From: Pikeienuella piscinae
GTDB taxonomy: Bacteria > Pseudomonadota > Alphaproteobacteria > Rhodobacterales > Rhodobacteraceae
Length of the DNA stretch: 64,000 bases
Direction of reading: 5' to 3'
NCBI RefSeq assembly: GCF_011044155.1
Contig: NZ_CP049056.1
Span: 2,108,001 to 2,172,000 of the forward strand
Positions 54,078 through 62,720 of the stretch are shown here, in pieces; positions within the stretch are counted from its first letter, which is position 1, and every line of letters begins with the position of its first letter. The position numbers and the translations under genes are program-made. Under the pieces are notes generated by a model. The model saw only the letters and a list, made by a program, of their open reading frames with translations, was not told the DNA's origin and ran no database searches.

Positions 54078-54082
54078 AAACG

Positions 54083-56281
54083 GTGACGCCGACGCTGCTC
54101 AACCCCGAGGACGACGCCGAGCGGAACGTCGCCAAGCTGCTGAAGATCAGCGAGGCGCTGATGCGCCGGGTCGAGCAGACGACCGACGAGTCCGGCGCCG
54201 GCTATGCGCATTTCCAGCGCGCGGTGATGCTGGAGGAGGAGATCCGCCAGCGCACCCGCGATCTGGAGAAAACGCTGGAGCTTCTGAACGATTCGAACGC
54301 CCGCCTCGCCGCCGCGAACGAAGCCGAACAGCGCGCCCGCGCCAACCTCGGCAACGCGCTGGAGGCGGTGGAGGAAGGGTTCGCGCTGTTCGGCCCGGAC
54401 GGCCGGATGGTGATGTTCAATTCGCGCTTCTGCCGGGGGCTGCCGGATGTGCGGGGCCGGCTTTCGGTCGGCATGCGTTTCGACGAGTATATCGACCTCG
54501 TCAGCCGGACAGCCGCGCTAGATCCGACTCAGGAAGGGCTCGCGCTCACCTGGGCGGACCGTCTGCGGCGGTTGCACGAAAGCGAACACGAGATATTCAA
54601 TGTGCCGCTCAAGCGCGGGGTGTGGCTCCAGGTCAGTGAGCACCTCACGTCGGACGGCGGCGTGGCGATCCTGCAGACCGATATAACCGACATGATCCGG
54701 CAGGAACGGGCGGAGCGCACCAAGCTCCTCGACGACCAGGCGCGGATGAGTCGCGCAACGCTCGACCATATCAATCAGGGCGTCTGCATCTTCGACGGCG
54801 AAGGGCGGCTCGCCGACTGGAACCGGCGGCTCGGCGCGCTCCTGACGCCGCCGATCAAGCTGGTGAGGCGCGGCGCGCCGTTCGACGCCCTGTGCGACCA
54901 CATCGTCCGCGGCGCAGTCTTCACCGACGGGATGTCGGCCGAAGGCATACGCGCCTGGGTCGCCGAATCCGCCCCGCGCGCGCCGGTCAAGTTCGACATG
55001 GAGCGCGCCGATGGCGTAATTCTGAGCGTCTTCGCGACAGAGATGCCGGATCATGGCTTCGTGATATCCTTCACCGACGTCACCTCGGAGCGCCGGGCGG
55101 TCGAAGCGCTCTCCACCGCGAACGAATCGCTTGAGATGAGGGTCCGGGAGCGGACGCTGGACCTTGAGCAGGCGGTCAGCGTCGCCGAGAGCGCGAACGC
55201 GACAAAATCGCGCTTCGTCGCCGCCGCGAGCCACGATCTCCTGCAACCGCTCTCCGCGGCGAAGCTTTTCATCTCCTCCCTGGAATCGATGGACCTCGAC
55301 ACGCGGACGAATGAAATCGTGCGACGGGCGGAAAATGCGCTTGGCAGCGTCGAGAGCATTCTCGGCGCGCTTCTCGACATCTCGCGACTCGATTCCGGAA
55401 ACGCCGACCTGAAGCGCGAACCGATCGCGCTGCGCCCGATGCTTGAGCGCCTGCACGAGGAGTTCGCGCCCGCCGCCCGCGCGAAAGGGTTGGCGCTCCG
55501 CCTCGCTCCGACATGCGCGGTCGTCGAAAGCGACCAGTCCTACCTCAGGCGCATCCTTCAGAACCTGATCTCGAACGCGATCCGCTACACCGGGACCGGC
55601 GGGGTGCTGATCGGTGTCAGGCGCGCGGGAAATGACGAAGCGCGTATCGGGATATGGGACACGGGGCCCGGCGTGCCGGAGGACCGGCGCGCCGATATCT
55701 TCAAGGAGTTTCATCGACTAGACGCTCATGGCAACGCGACCGAAGGGATGGGGCTCGGCCTCACCATCGTCGAGCGGGCCTGCGCGCAGCTCGGGCATCG
55801 GCTTCAGCTCCGCTCCACCGTCGGGCGCGGCTCCTGCTTCTCGGTCACGGCGCGACGGGCGACGGCCGCCGCGACCGCCCGCGCGGCCGTCGCAAAGCGC
55901 GGCGCGAACGCGATCGGCGACGATCTTCTGGTGCTGATCGTCGAGGATGACGAGGAAGTCGCCGCGGCTTTGGCCATGCAGCTTGAAGCCTGGGGGATCT
56001 CGGCGTTCGAAGCGAGGAGCGGCGCGCTGGCGCTACGGTTGCTGGAAGAGACGGGCGTCTCGCCCGACATCGTGCTGGCGGATTACGCGCTCGAGAACGG
56101 CGAGACCGGCCCCGAGGCGATCGCCGCCATCAGGGCGCAGCACGGCCCGATCCCCGCCGGGATCGTAACGGCGAGCCAGGCGCCCGCCGTGCGCTCGGAG
56201 TGTTTTCGCCTGGGATTGCGGATGATCCCGAAGCCGATCAGCGAAACCCGGCTCTTCAGTTTCATCGCCGAGGCTTCATAG
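54083..56281 (+). CDS. Hybrid sensor histidine kinase with receiver domain (NahK-like)
   Basis: A 732-residue soluble kinase. An N-terminal coiled coil (about 40-95) and two PAS-like units (about 95-205 and 222-335) are followed by a second coiled coil, HisKA with H384 (AAASHDLLQPLSAAKLF), HATPase (N box LQNLISNAIRY, G boxes DTGPGVP and GMGLGLTIV) and a C-terminal receiver with D667 (LADYALE) and K715 region (MIPKPIS). The GTG start at 54083 lies five bases after the FIST stop. No membrane segment, so it senses inside the cell, probably through the FIST partner. The SHDLLQPL H-box is shared with NahK-type kinases. Confidence 0.9.
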   Translation: MTPTLLNPEDDAERNVAKLLKISEALMRRVEQTTDESGAGYAHFQRAVMLEEEIRQRTRDLEKTLELLNDSNARLAAANEAEQRARANLGNALEAVEEGFALFGPDGRMVMFNSRFCRGLPDVRGRLSVGMRFDEYIDLVSRTAALDPTQEGLALTWADRLRRLHESEHEIFNVPLKRGVWLQVSEHLTSDGGVAILQTDITDMIRQERAERTKLLDDQARMSRATLDHINQGVCIFDGEGRLADWNRRLGALLTPPIKLVRRGAPFDALCDHIVRGAVFTDGMSAEGIRAWVAESAPRAPVKFDMERADGVILSVFATEMPDHGFVISFTDVTSERRAVEALSTANESLEMRVRERTLDLEQAVSVAESANATKSRFVAAASHDLLQPLSAAKLFISSLESMDLDTRTNEIVRRAENALGSVESILGALLDISRLDSGNADLKREPIALRPMLERLHEEFAPAARAKGLALRLAPTCAVVESDQSYLRRILQNLISNAIRYTGTGGVLIGVRRAGNDEARIGIWDTGPGVPEDRRADIFKEFHRLDAHGNATEGMGLGLTIVERACAQLGHRLQLRSTVGRGSCFSVTARRATAAATARAAVAKRGANAIGDDLLVLIVEDDEEVAAALAMQLEAWGISAFEARSGALALRLLEETGVSPDIVLADYALENGETGPEAIAAIRAQHGPIPAGIVTASQAPAVRSECFRLGLRMIPKPISETRLFSFIAEAS

Positions 56282-56296
56282 GGAGCAAGGCGATGT

Positions 56297-57652
56297 TCAG
56301 CCGGCCCGAAACACCAACCGCGCGGCGAACCCCTCGCCGGGCGCGGTCCTGATCTGCAGCCGCGCCCCGATCGCAGCGGCGAGCGCCTTCGCATTGGAAA
56401 GCCCGAGCCCGCCCGTGCGTCCGCCCGCACCGGCTTCGCGTCCATAGGGCCGGAGCGCGGCGGCGAGCGCTTCCGCGCTCATTCCCGGCCCGTCATCAGC
56501 GACTTCAATCGCATTCGCGCCGCGATCGAGACTCACCCGCACCGCGCCGCCCGGACGGCGACCATGCTCCAGCGCGTTGGAGACGAGATTGCCGAGAATG
56601 CGTTGGAGCGACGCCGCGTCGCATTCTGGCTCCACATGCGAATCCCCCTCGACGCTCAAAGTCACGCCCGCCGCCGCCGCTTCAGGCGCGTGGAGCCGGG
56701 CGATCTCTTCCGCCAGGGCGCGCAGATCGACCGGCCCGCACCCTGACCCGCGCAGCGCGGCCGGGTCCGTTCCGGGCGCGCCAAGCGCGACGATCTCCTC
56801 CACCAGCGCCAGCATCCGCCGGCTCGCGGTGCGGATATCATCCAGATAGCCTGCGCGCCGTTCGGCGCTCATCTCGTCGCCCGCCATCGCGATGAATTCG
56901 GCGAAGCCCTCGATCGCGGTCAGCGGTGAGCGCAGATCATGCGCCAGCTTCGCGATATCGGACGCCGTGGAAGTCGCCTCCGCGCGCGTCGGCGCCGGAC
57001 GGTCGGAAAGATCCTGAAACTCGGCGATCACCGCCAGCGCGCCGGTCGACGGATCGCTCATCCGGCGCAGGGACACCCGGTGTCGGGACGGCCCGCCGGC
57101 GCCCATCGTCTCCGACTTGCGGCTATACGCGCCGCCGCTCAGCGTCGCCGCCAGCGCGTTTCGTCCCTCCGCCGGGTCGACATAGCGTTCGACGAACCCG
57201 CCCGGCCCGGCGGCGAAGCCGCGCCGGTCGGCCTCGTTCCGCGCCAGAAGCGCGCCAGTTTCTGAAAAGATGGCCAGCGGCTGGGGCGCGGCGTCGAACC
57301 CGGCCCGCATCAGCGCCAGCAGCCGGTCATCCGGCGGTTCGACTTCGGATAGCGCGACGCGCAGCCGCAACCGCCCGTCCGCGCCCCGCTCCAGCGTCGT
57401 GGCGGCCCGCGCCCAGACCGGCGCGCCGCGAGGATTGAGCGCAAGCCGCCCGGCCCCGTCGCCGCCTTCGCCGATCTCCGCGATCCGCGCCGCCAGCGCC
57501 CGCGCCGTTTCGTCGCCCGGCGCGAAGACCCGTTCGGTAAGGTCGATCAGGCTCTCTTCACCCCAGAACGCCAGCCCATCGGAATTCGCCCAGACCAGCC
57601 GCAGCCGCTCCGGATCCCAGATGAATTCCGGCTGCGCGCCGGCGGCGTTCAT
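56297..57652 (-). CDS. PAS-domain sensor histidine kinase
   Basis: A 451-residue soluble histidine kinase. Two weak PAS-like regions (about 5-100 and 115-215) precede HisKA with H238 (KLAHDLRSPLTAIEGF), then N box (LGNLVSNALEHGRR), G1 (EVADDGPGMS) and G2 (GGLGLSNAKAL). There is no receiver domain and no adjacent own response regulator, so its partner may be the LuxR protein or one elsewhere. Its ATG overlaps the stop of the small DUF6324-like gene. Convergent with the hybrid kinase, 15 bases apart. Confidence 0.9.
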   Translation of the reverse strand: MNAAGAQPEFIWDPERLRLVWANSDGLAFWGEESLIDLTERVFAPGDETARALAARIAEIGEGGDGAGRLALNPRGAPVWARAATTLERGADGRLRLRVALSEVEPPDDRLLALMRAGFDAAPQPLAIFSETGALLARNEADRRGFAAGPGGFVERYVDPAEGRNALAATLSGGAYSRKSETMGAGGPSRHRVSLRRMSDPSTGALAVIAEFQDLSDRPAPTRAEATSTASDIAKLAHDLRSPLTAIEGFAEFIAMAGDEMSAERRAGYLDDIRTASRRMLALVEEIVALGAPGTDPAALRGSGCGPVDLRALAEEIARLHAPEAAAAGVTLSVEGDSHVEPECDAASLQRILGNLVSNALEHGRRPGGAVRVSLDRGANAIEVADDGPGMSAEALAAALRPYGREAGAGGRTGGLGLSNAKALAAAIGARLQIRTAPGEGFAARLVFRAG

Positions 57653-57900
57653 TTCCCGGCTTTGCCGCCGCCCCCGCCACCCGATTTTCCGCGCGACCTG
57701 CCCGCCGCCTTGCCGCTAGCCTGTCGGCGCGCCTGAGCTGCGGACGCCCGCAATTCCTCGGCGATCTCCTCGGCTTCCTCGGGTTCGAAATCCATCGGGA
57801 TCTCATGCCCGCCGCTTTCGACATAGATCCGCACCATGCCGAGCGTGGTCGGGCCGATCTGCAGGTTCGCGTCCGCAGCGGATTCCTTGTCGATGCCCAT
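57649..57900 (-). CDS. DUF6324-like small protein
   Basis: An 83-residue protein with a conserved-looking core (ANLQIGPTTLGMVRIYVESG, then PMDFEPEEAEEIAEELRA) and a low-complexity Gly/Lys/Arg tail (about 62-83). From memory it matches DUF6324, found in Rhodobacteraceae, of unknown role. It is translationally coupled (ATGA) to the histidine kinase, so it may be part of that signalling unit. Confidence 0.72.
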   Translation of the reverse strand: MGIDKESAADANLQIGPTTLGMVRIYVESGGHEIPMDFEPEEAEEIAEELRASAAQARRQASGKAAGRSRGKSGGGGGGKAGK

Positions 57901-58026
57901 GCTTCGCCCTCCCTGACCCTTGATGGCTCAGGCGTAGGGCGGCTGGCAAGCGCAGAGCGCCCCGATCTTGCAAAATACCGTCGCCAATTGTAGACGAAGC
58001 CGGTTCCGGGCGCGCGCCCGGTCAGC

Positions 58027-58103
58027 GCCGACGTAGCTCAGTTGGTTAGAGCACTAGATTGTGGATCTAGGGGTCCCCCGTTCGAGCCGGGGCGTCGGTA
58101 CCA
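58027..58103 (+). tRNA. tRNA-His (anticodon GTG)
   Basis: A 77-base cloverleaf: acceptor arms GCCGACG and CGTCGGT, D arm with AGCTCAGTTGGTTAGAGC, anticodon stem CTAGA/TCTAG around TTGTGGA (anticodon GTG), T arm CCCCG-TTCGAGC-CGGGG, discriminator A73 and encoded CCA. The first pair is G1-U72. The base before is C, so there is no G-1:C73 identity pair, which is the alphaproteobacterial form of tRNA-His. A perfect 16-base palindrome (CCGGGCGCGCGCCCGG, 58006-58021) lies just upstream. Confidence 0.95.
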
Positions 58104-58417
58104 TACGCCAGGGGAGGAGCGAGAGCTTCCTCCCCCGACGCGCGGGCGCGCCATCGCGAAAAGGCGTCGCCATCGTTCCTGAACACGGGCTCCCCTGAAC
58201 CGCCAGCGCAAGCCGCGAGCGCCGCCAACGCGACGAGCGAAGGGGAGAGAAGCGCGATCAAAGTGGCCGGGCCGTCCCCAGCTTCAACATCCCCGATCAG
58301 CCGGAAGAGGCCGCAAATCAACAGCCCCGTGGACGAGACCGCAAACGCTAGAACGGCGGCGAGCCGCGCCCTTCTCAGAGCCTGGCCATCGTCGATTTTC
58401 GGACCACTCGCCGCCAT
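58067..58417 (-). CDS. Possible small two-helix membrane protein, 3' end antisense to tRNA-His
   Basis: A 116-residue frame with two convincing hydrophobic helices (about 18-41 and 52-75) and family-less sequence. The last 12 codons lie antisense to the tRNA gene. The helices and the start codon look real, but the tRNA overlap is awkward and no strong ribosome site is visible. Either a genuine gene with an accidental C-terminus or a spurious frame; if spurious, 58104-58492 holds no gene I can name. Confidence 0.45.
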   Translation of the reverse strand: MAASGPKIDDGQALRRARLAAVLAFAVSSTGLLICGLFRLIGDVEAGDGPATLIALLSPSLVALAALAACAGGSGEPVFRNDGDAFSRWRARASGEEALAPPLAYGTDAPARTGDP

Positions 58418-58492
58418 CGCCCGTTCCCGCCGCCGGATTGGTGCGGTCAGTCAAGGCGGACCGGGTTAAGAAACCGCTAACAATCGCCAACT

Positions 58493-59293
58493 TCAGGGCG
58501 TCATTTCCGTCGCGAGGCCGTAGCCAAGCAGTTCCTCCTCGACGAGGAGATAGATATCTTCGGGCGGCGTCTTCAACCCGTGCGCCAGCATCACCGGATC
58601 GATCCCCATCTCCTCGAGATAGAGCAGCGTGTCCCCCTGACCGGCCTGAATCGCCTCGACCGCCATGAACGCCGGCAGGATCGCGGACTGATCGTAGTAG
58701 TGCTGATGCAGCCCGACCCAGGCCGAACCGGAGACCAGCCGCCTGACGCCGCCGGCCAGAATGTAGGGGCAGGCCGAAACGCAGGCCGCGTCGGGGGTGA
58801 GCATCGTCGCGAAACCCGCCTCGCGGATCGCCCGGCCCAGCTTGAGCGCCTCGGCGACCGAGCCCCCGGGGCTGTGGAGCGCGATGAAGTCCGGCGGCGC
58901 CTCCAGCCCTTCGACGAAGGTGAGAAAGCGGCCCGCCGCCCTCGCGTCGATCTGGCCGGCGGCGAGCAGGACGACGCCGCGCGCGGCCGTCTCCCGGATC
59001 GAGAACGCCATCCGCGTCGGCAGCGTCTCCGGAATGACGATCGGAGCGTCGCGCCGCCGCTCGCGGTCCGGTTGCGCCGGAACGGTGGCCGGTGAGTATG
59101 GGCGACGCTGATCGCCGGGGCTGACCGGCGCGGTCGGCACTGTCCGAACCTCGTCGCGGCCGCGAAACTCGATCACGCGCCAGATATCCTCGGAAAAGAC
59201 CGCCAGCGCCACAAGAACCTGCGCCGCCAGCGCGCCGATCAGCACCGCGCGGATCGAAGGCAAACGGTCGCGAAGAGCGCTGTCGCCGGTCAT
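58493..59293 (-). CDS. ClpP-fold membrane-anchored protein (COG3904-like)
   Basis: A 266-residue protein with one N-terminal membrane helix (about 14-34), a proline-rich linker (about 45-90) and a ClpP/crotonase-type domain. HSPGGSVAEALKLGRAIREAGF is the oxyanion/substrate strand and DAACVSACPYILAGG the region with the nucleophilic-type serine (S in VSACPY). It is likely a periplasmic serine-protease-like protein whose substrate is unknown. It follows the coiled-coil membrane-protein gene by five bases and is probably co-translated. Confidence 0.82.
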   Translation of the reverse strand: MTGDSALRDRLPSIRAVLIGALAAQVLVALAVFSEDIWRVIEFRGRDEVRTVPTAPVSPGDQRRPYSPATVPAQPDRERRRDAPIVIPETLPTRMAFSIRETAARGVVLLAAGQIDARAAGRFLTFVEGLEAPPDFIALHSPGGSVAEALKLGRAIREAGFATMLTPDAACVSACPYILAGGVRRLVSGSAWVGLHQHYYDQSAILPAFMAVEAIQAGQGDTLLYLEEMGIDPVMLAHGLKTPPEDIYLLVEEELLGYGLATEMTP

Positions 59294-59298
59294 GCTCG

Positions 59299-60597
59299 CT
59301 ATTCCGCCGCGCTCGCCGGTCCGCGCGCGCGGGGGCTTCGCAAACCCATCGGTGCGACCGCCGCCTCATCGGTCGATCCGGTCGAAATTTCGATATCCTG
59401 CACGGCGCGCAGCGCGGCGCGAAGATCGGCGAGGGTGAGCGTGTCCTCGACGCCCGCGCCGTCCCGCCCGCGTCGGATCGCGGCCTGCGTGATGGCCAGG
59501 ATGAAAACCAGAACGCCCGGCAGGAGATCGATGGCGATGGCGCCGGCCCAGGAGGGAATGAAATTGCCGGCGTAGCGGATCACCGCGTCGGCGCCGGTGA
59601 TCGGTGTGTAGGTCGTCTCCACTGGCGGCGGCGTCGCCAGCACCGATTCGGCCGCATCCTTCAGCGTCCGCGCCCGGCTGTCCAACGCTTCGAGGACCGA
59701 GCCGATCGTCGCCTCCTGATCGCTCCTGATCCGCGCGTTGCGCCCATCGAGTTCAGGCAGAACTACGGAGGCGCGCAGGTCCTCGGCCGCGCGCGCGACA
59801 AGCTGCGCGACCTGCAATTGCCGCATCGTGGTGATGACCCCGGCGAGGCGGACCGATTCCTCAGAAAAAGTCACGGAGCGCTGCTTGACCGATCCCTGCT
59901 CGACGATCAGCGTGCGCATCCGGCTCAGGATTTCATTGCCTTCCTCGAAGGCGCGGCGGATCGGCTCGTCTTGCTCGGCGATTTGCCGCTCCAGCGCCCC
60001 CAGTTCGGCCGCCTTCTGATTGAGCAGGCGAAACACCGCGCCCCGCCCCGCCGTGCCGGAAAGATTGCCGCTCTGCTCCTGCTCGGACAGGTCCTCGAAG
60101 CTCTGGCGCACCCGCGCGACATCGCGCGCGAGGCCCTGCGCGCTCACCGCGATCTCGTTCGCCCGCTCCAGACTGGACTGGTAATCCTGCACCGTCCGCG
60201 CCAGATGCCGCTCGACCGCGGCGCCGCCGGCGAGCGCGGCGGCGTTCAGCCAGCTCGACATCGCGATGATCGCGGCGGAGCCGACCAGCATCGCCACGGT
60301 GAGGCCGATGAAGCTCGACGCGCTCCGCATCGCCGGCATGAGTCTGAGCATGTAGCTCCAGAAGACGAAGATGCCGACCGAAACCGCGATGGAATAGGCG
60401 ACCGCCGCGAAGAAGGTCATCGCGCCCGAACCGTTCAAGAGCGACGAGACCCCGAGATAGGTGTAGATGCCCGAAGCGATCGCCAGCACGCCGAGCGCCG
60501 CCGGGGTGAAGCTGTCGAGCCAGAGGAGATGGGCCTCCAGCTCGCGCGCCGATCTGAGGCCCTTCATATCATTGCGGGAGCGATCTGCGCTGTCCAT
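59299..60597 (-). CDS. Membrane protein with long central coiled coil
   Basis: A 432-residue protein of no family that I recognise. Hydrophobic segments lie near 33-54, 58-82, 96-123 and 350-374; between the third and the fourth is a Glu/Arg-rich region (about 126-325) with heptad-like spacing, predicted to form a coiled coil. AGGAAAGCAC precedes the ATG at 60597; the open frame that runs further upstream overlaps amt and is a shadow. It is the first gene of a pair with the ClpP-like protein, suggesting a membrane complex. Confidence 0.75.
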   Translation of the reverse strand: MDSADRSRNDMKGLRSARELEAHLLWLDSFTPAALGVLAIASGIYTYLGVSSLLNGSGAMTFFAAVAYSIAVSVGIFVFWSYMLRLMPAMRSASSFIGLTVAMLVGSAAIIAMSSWLNAAALAGGAAVERHLARTVQDYQSSLERANEIAVSAQGLARDVARVRQSFEDLSEQEQSGNLSGTAGRGAVFRLLNQKAAELGALERQIAEQDEPIRRAFEEGNEILSRMRTLIVEQGSVKQRSVTFSEESVRLAGVITTMRQLQVAQLVARAAEDLRASVVLPELDGRNARIRSDQEATIGSVLEALDSRARTLKDAAESVLATPPPVETTYTPITGADAVIRYAGNFIPSWAGAIAIDLLPGVLVFILAITQAAIRRGRDGAGVEDTLTLADLRAALRAVQDIEISTGSTDEAAVAPMGLRSPRARGPASAAE

Positions 60598-60710
60598 GTG
60601 CTTTCCTCGCTGTTGCCCCCCAATGGCCACATGATCGCGGGGCGGAGTCAATCGCGGAGCGTCGAGGGGGGCGTCGCCAAGGGCCCGTCGGCGCGCGAGG
60701 GTCGGCCCCC

Positions 60711-60741
60711 CCAAAGAAAAACCCGGGCCGAAGCCCGGGTT
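60711..60741 (-). terminator. Rho-independent terminator of glnK-amt
   Basis: On the - strand: stem AACCCGGGC, TTCG tetraloop, GCCCGGGTT, then TTTCTTTGG. This is a textbook terminator 47 bases after the amt stop. A second perfect hairpin (GACGGCGC/GCGCCGTC, 60749-60770) stands between amt and it. Confidence 0.93.
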
Positions 60742-60788
60742 GAGTGAGGACGGCGCGCCATGGCGCCGTCCCGAGGATCGAATGACGA

Positions 60789-62144
60789 TCAGCTGATCTG
60801 CGAGCCTTGGCCGAACTCGGGATAGGCCTCCATGCCGAGCTCGGACATGTCGAGCCCGTTGACCTCGTCCTCCTCGCTGACGCGGATGCCCATAGACAGC
60901 TTCAGGATGTACCAGACCACGCCGGAAACGCCGAAGACAAAGACGCCGACGACGATGATCGAAATCAGCTGCGTCACGATCGAGGCGTCGGAATTGGTCA
61001 GCACGACCGCGACGGTGCCCCAGATCCCGGCGCAGAGATGCACCGGGATGGCGCCGACGACATCGTCGATCTTCAGCTTGTCGAGGAAAGGCACCGCGAT
61101 GACCACGATCACCCCGCCGACGGCGCCGATCAGCGTCGCCGCGCCAAGGCTCGGCGTCAGCGGCTCCGCCGTGATCGAGACAAGCCCGGCGAGGGCGCCG
61201 TTCAGCAACATCGTGAGGTCGACCTTCTTGTACACCACCTGCGTCAGGATCAGCGCCGCAATCGCACCGCCGGCCGCCGCCGTGTTGGTGTTGGCGAAAA
61301 TCCGGCTGATATCGGCGACGTTGCCGGCCGAGTTCATGTAGAGTTGCGAGCCGCCGTTGAAGCCGAACCAGCCGAGCCAGAGGATGAATGTGCCGAGCGT
61401 CGCCAGGGTGAGATTCGAGCCCGGCATCGGATTGACCCGGCCGTCCTTGTACTTGCCGAGTCTCGGCCCGAGGATCAGCGCGCCGGCGAGAGCGGCCCAG
61501 CCGCCGACCGAATGCACGACCGTGGAGCCGGCGAAATCCAGGAAACCCATTGAGTCGAGGAAACCGCCACCCCATTTCCACGACGCCTGTATCGGGTAGA
61601 TCAGGGCGGTGAGAACGATGATGAAGGCGAGGAAGGGCCAGAGCTTGATGCGCTCCGCCAGCGCTCCGGAGACGATCGACGCGGTGGTGGCGCAGAACAT
61701 CAGCTGGAAGAAGAAATCCGAACCGACCGACGCGTAACTCAGATCGGTTTCGGTCCCGGCGAGACCGACCGGCTCCAATGCCGCCATCGAGAACGCGCCG
61801 AGATAACCGGCGATGCTCCATCCCTCGCCCGGATACATCAGGTGATAACCGATCACATAATAAGCGATCGCAGCGAAGGCGAAGAGCGCAATGTTCTTGG
61901 TGAGCTGCATCGTGACGTTCTTGGTGCGCACCAGCCCGGCTTCGAGCATCGAGAACCCGGCGGCCATGAACATGACCAGAAAACCGGCCACCAGGAACAT
62001 GAACGTGGTGAAGATATAGCCGATCTCGCCGGCGACGGGTGGATTGGCCGCGACATCGGAGGCCTCGTGCGCAAGCGCCGGCGCGGTGAACGCCGCGAGA
62101 CCGAGCGCGGCGCCGAGGCCGGCGCGATTGAGAGTTCTGGTCAT
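60789..62144 (-). CDS. amtB: Ammonium transporter
   Basis: A 451-residue Amt/Mep/Rh channel protein with an N-terminal signal peptide (cleaved near AHEAS) and eleven hydrophobic segments. The family blocks AGFSMLEAGLVRTKN, FDFAGSTVVHSVGGWAAL-type DFAGSTVVHSVGG (with the pore His) and GIWGTVAVVLTNSD are present. It conducts ammonium and is shut by uridylyl-free GlnK. I chose the ATG at 62144 for the signal peptide. It lies 32 bases after glnK, the common alphaproteobacterial arrangement. Confidence 0.95.
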   Translation of the reverse strand: MTRTLNRAGLGAALGLAAFTAPALAHEASDVAANPPVAGEIGYIFTTFMFLVAGFLVMFMAAGFSMLEAGLVRTKNVTMQLTKNIALFAFAAIAYYVIGYHLMYPGEGWSIAGYLGAFSMAALEPVGLAGTETDLSYASVGSDFFFQLMFCATTASIVSGALAERIKLWPFLAFIIVLTALIYPIQASWKWGGGFLDSMGFLDFAGSTVVHSVGGWAALAGALILGPRLGKYKDGRVNPMPGSNLTLATLGTFILWLGWFGFNGGSQLYMNSAGNVADISRIFANTNTAAAGGAIAALILTQVVYKKVDLTMLLNGALAGLVSITAEPLTPSLGAATLIGAVGGVIVVIAVPFLDKLKIDDVVGAIPVHLCAGIWGTVAVVLTNSDASIVTQLISIIVVGVFVFGVSGVVWYILKLSMGIRVSEEDEVNGLDMSELGMEAYPEFGQGSQIS

Positions 62145-62176
62145 ATGTCTCTTGTTCCCTGCATGTTTGTCGCGCA

Positions 62177-62515
62177 TCAGAGCGCTTCCTCGCCCTGCTC
62201 ACCCGTCCGGACGCGCAAGGCCTGTTCGATATCCCAGACGAAGATCTTGCCGTCGCCGATCTTGCCGGTGCGGGCGGTCCGGCTGATCGCGTCGACGATC
62301 TTCTCGACTTCGCCATCGGGCGCGGCGACCTCAAGCCGGATCTTCGGCACGAAATTCACCACGTACTCGGCGCCGCGATAGATCTCAGTATGACCGCTCT
62401 GACGGCCATATCCTTTCACCTCGGAGACCATGAGTCCCTGAACGCCGATGGCGGTCAGAGCTTCTCTCACCTCTTCGAGCTTGAATGGTTTCAGAACTGC
62501 TGTGACGAGCTTCAT
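62177..62515 (-). CDS. glnK: Nitrogen regulatory protein P-II (GlnK)
   Basis: A 112-residue PII trimer protein. The T-loop contains Y51, the uridylylation site, in GHTEIYRGAEYVVNFVPK, and the C-terminal signature TGKIGDGKIFVWDIEQALRVRTGE is complete. It senses 2-oxoglutarate and ATP/ADP and blocks AmtB when nitrogen is plentiful. The ATG at 62515 begins the canonical MKLVTAVLKPFKLEEV. A sigma-54 promoter lies 53 bases upstream. Confidence 0.97.
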   Translation of the reverse strand: MKLVTAVLKPFKLEEVREALTAIGVQGLMVSEVKGYGRQSGHTEIYRGAEYVVNFVPKIRLEVAAPDGEVEKIVDAISRTARTGKIGDGKIFVWDIEQALRVRTGEQGEEAL

Positions 62516-62567
62516 GTCATCCCTCTCATCCGCGCGCCCACGAGGGGCGCGCTCCCGGCAAGAGCGA

Positions 62568-62583
62568 TGCAAATGACGTGCCA
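62568..62583 (-). promoter_or_regulatory. Sigma-54 promoter of glnK-amtB
   Basis: The - strand reads TGGCACGTCATTTGCA, i.e. the -24 TGGCAC and -12 TTGCA elements of RpoN promoters with the correct five-base spacer. Transcription would start near 62556, giving a leader of about 40 bases. It implies NtrC-dependent activation under nitrogen limitation; I did not find an unambiguous NtrC site in the A/T-rich stretch 62590-62720. Confidence 0.92.
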
Positions 62584-62720
62584 AATTTTCGTGCGTCAGG
62601 CGGAAATAAAATTATTAAGCGATTTCAACAATATGATTGGGTCGGATCGCAACAGCCGCAGGATGAACCTCGGCGGACCCGTGAACGATGATTAAAATTT
62701 GGGCTAAATATTCATTTCGA

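Noticed and set aside
53132-54082. An N-terminal extension of the hybrid kinase across the FIST gene
   Set aside because: The same frame is open there, but its product is Arg/Gly-rich without domain character, and the FIST protein on the same strand in another frame is clearly real; the kinase starts at the GTG at 54083.
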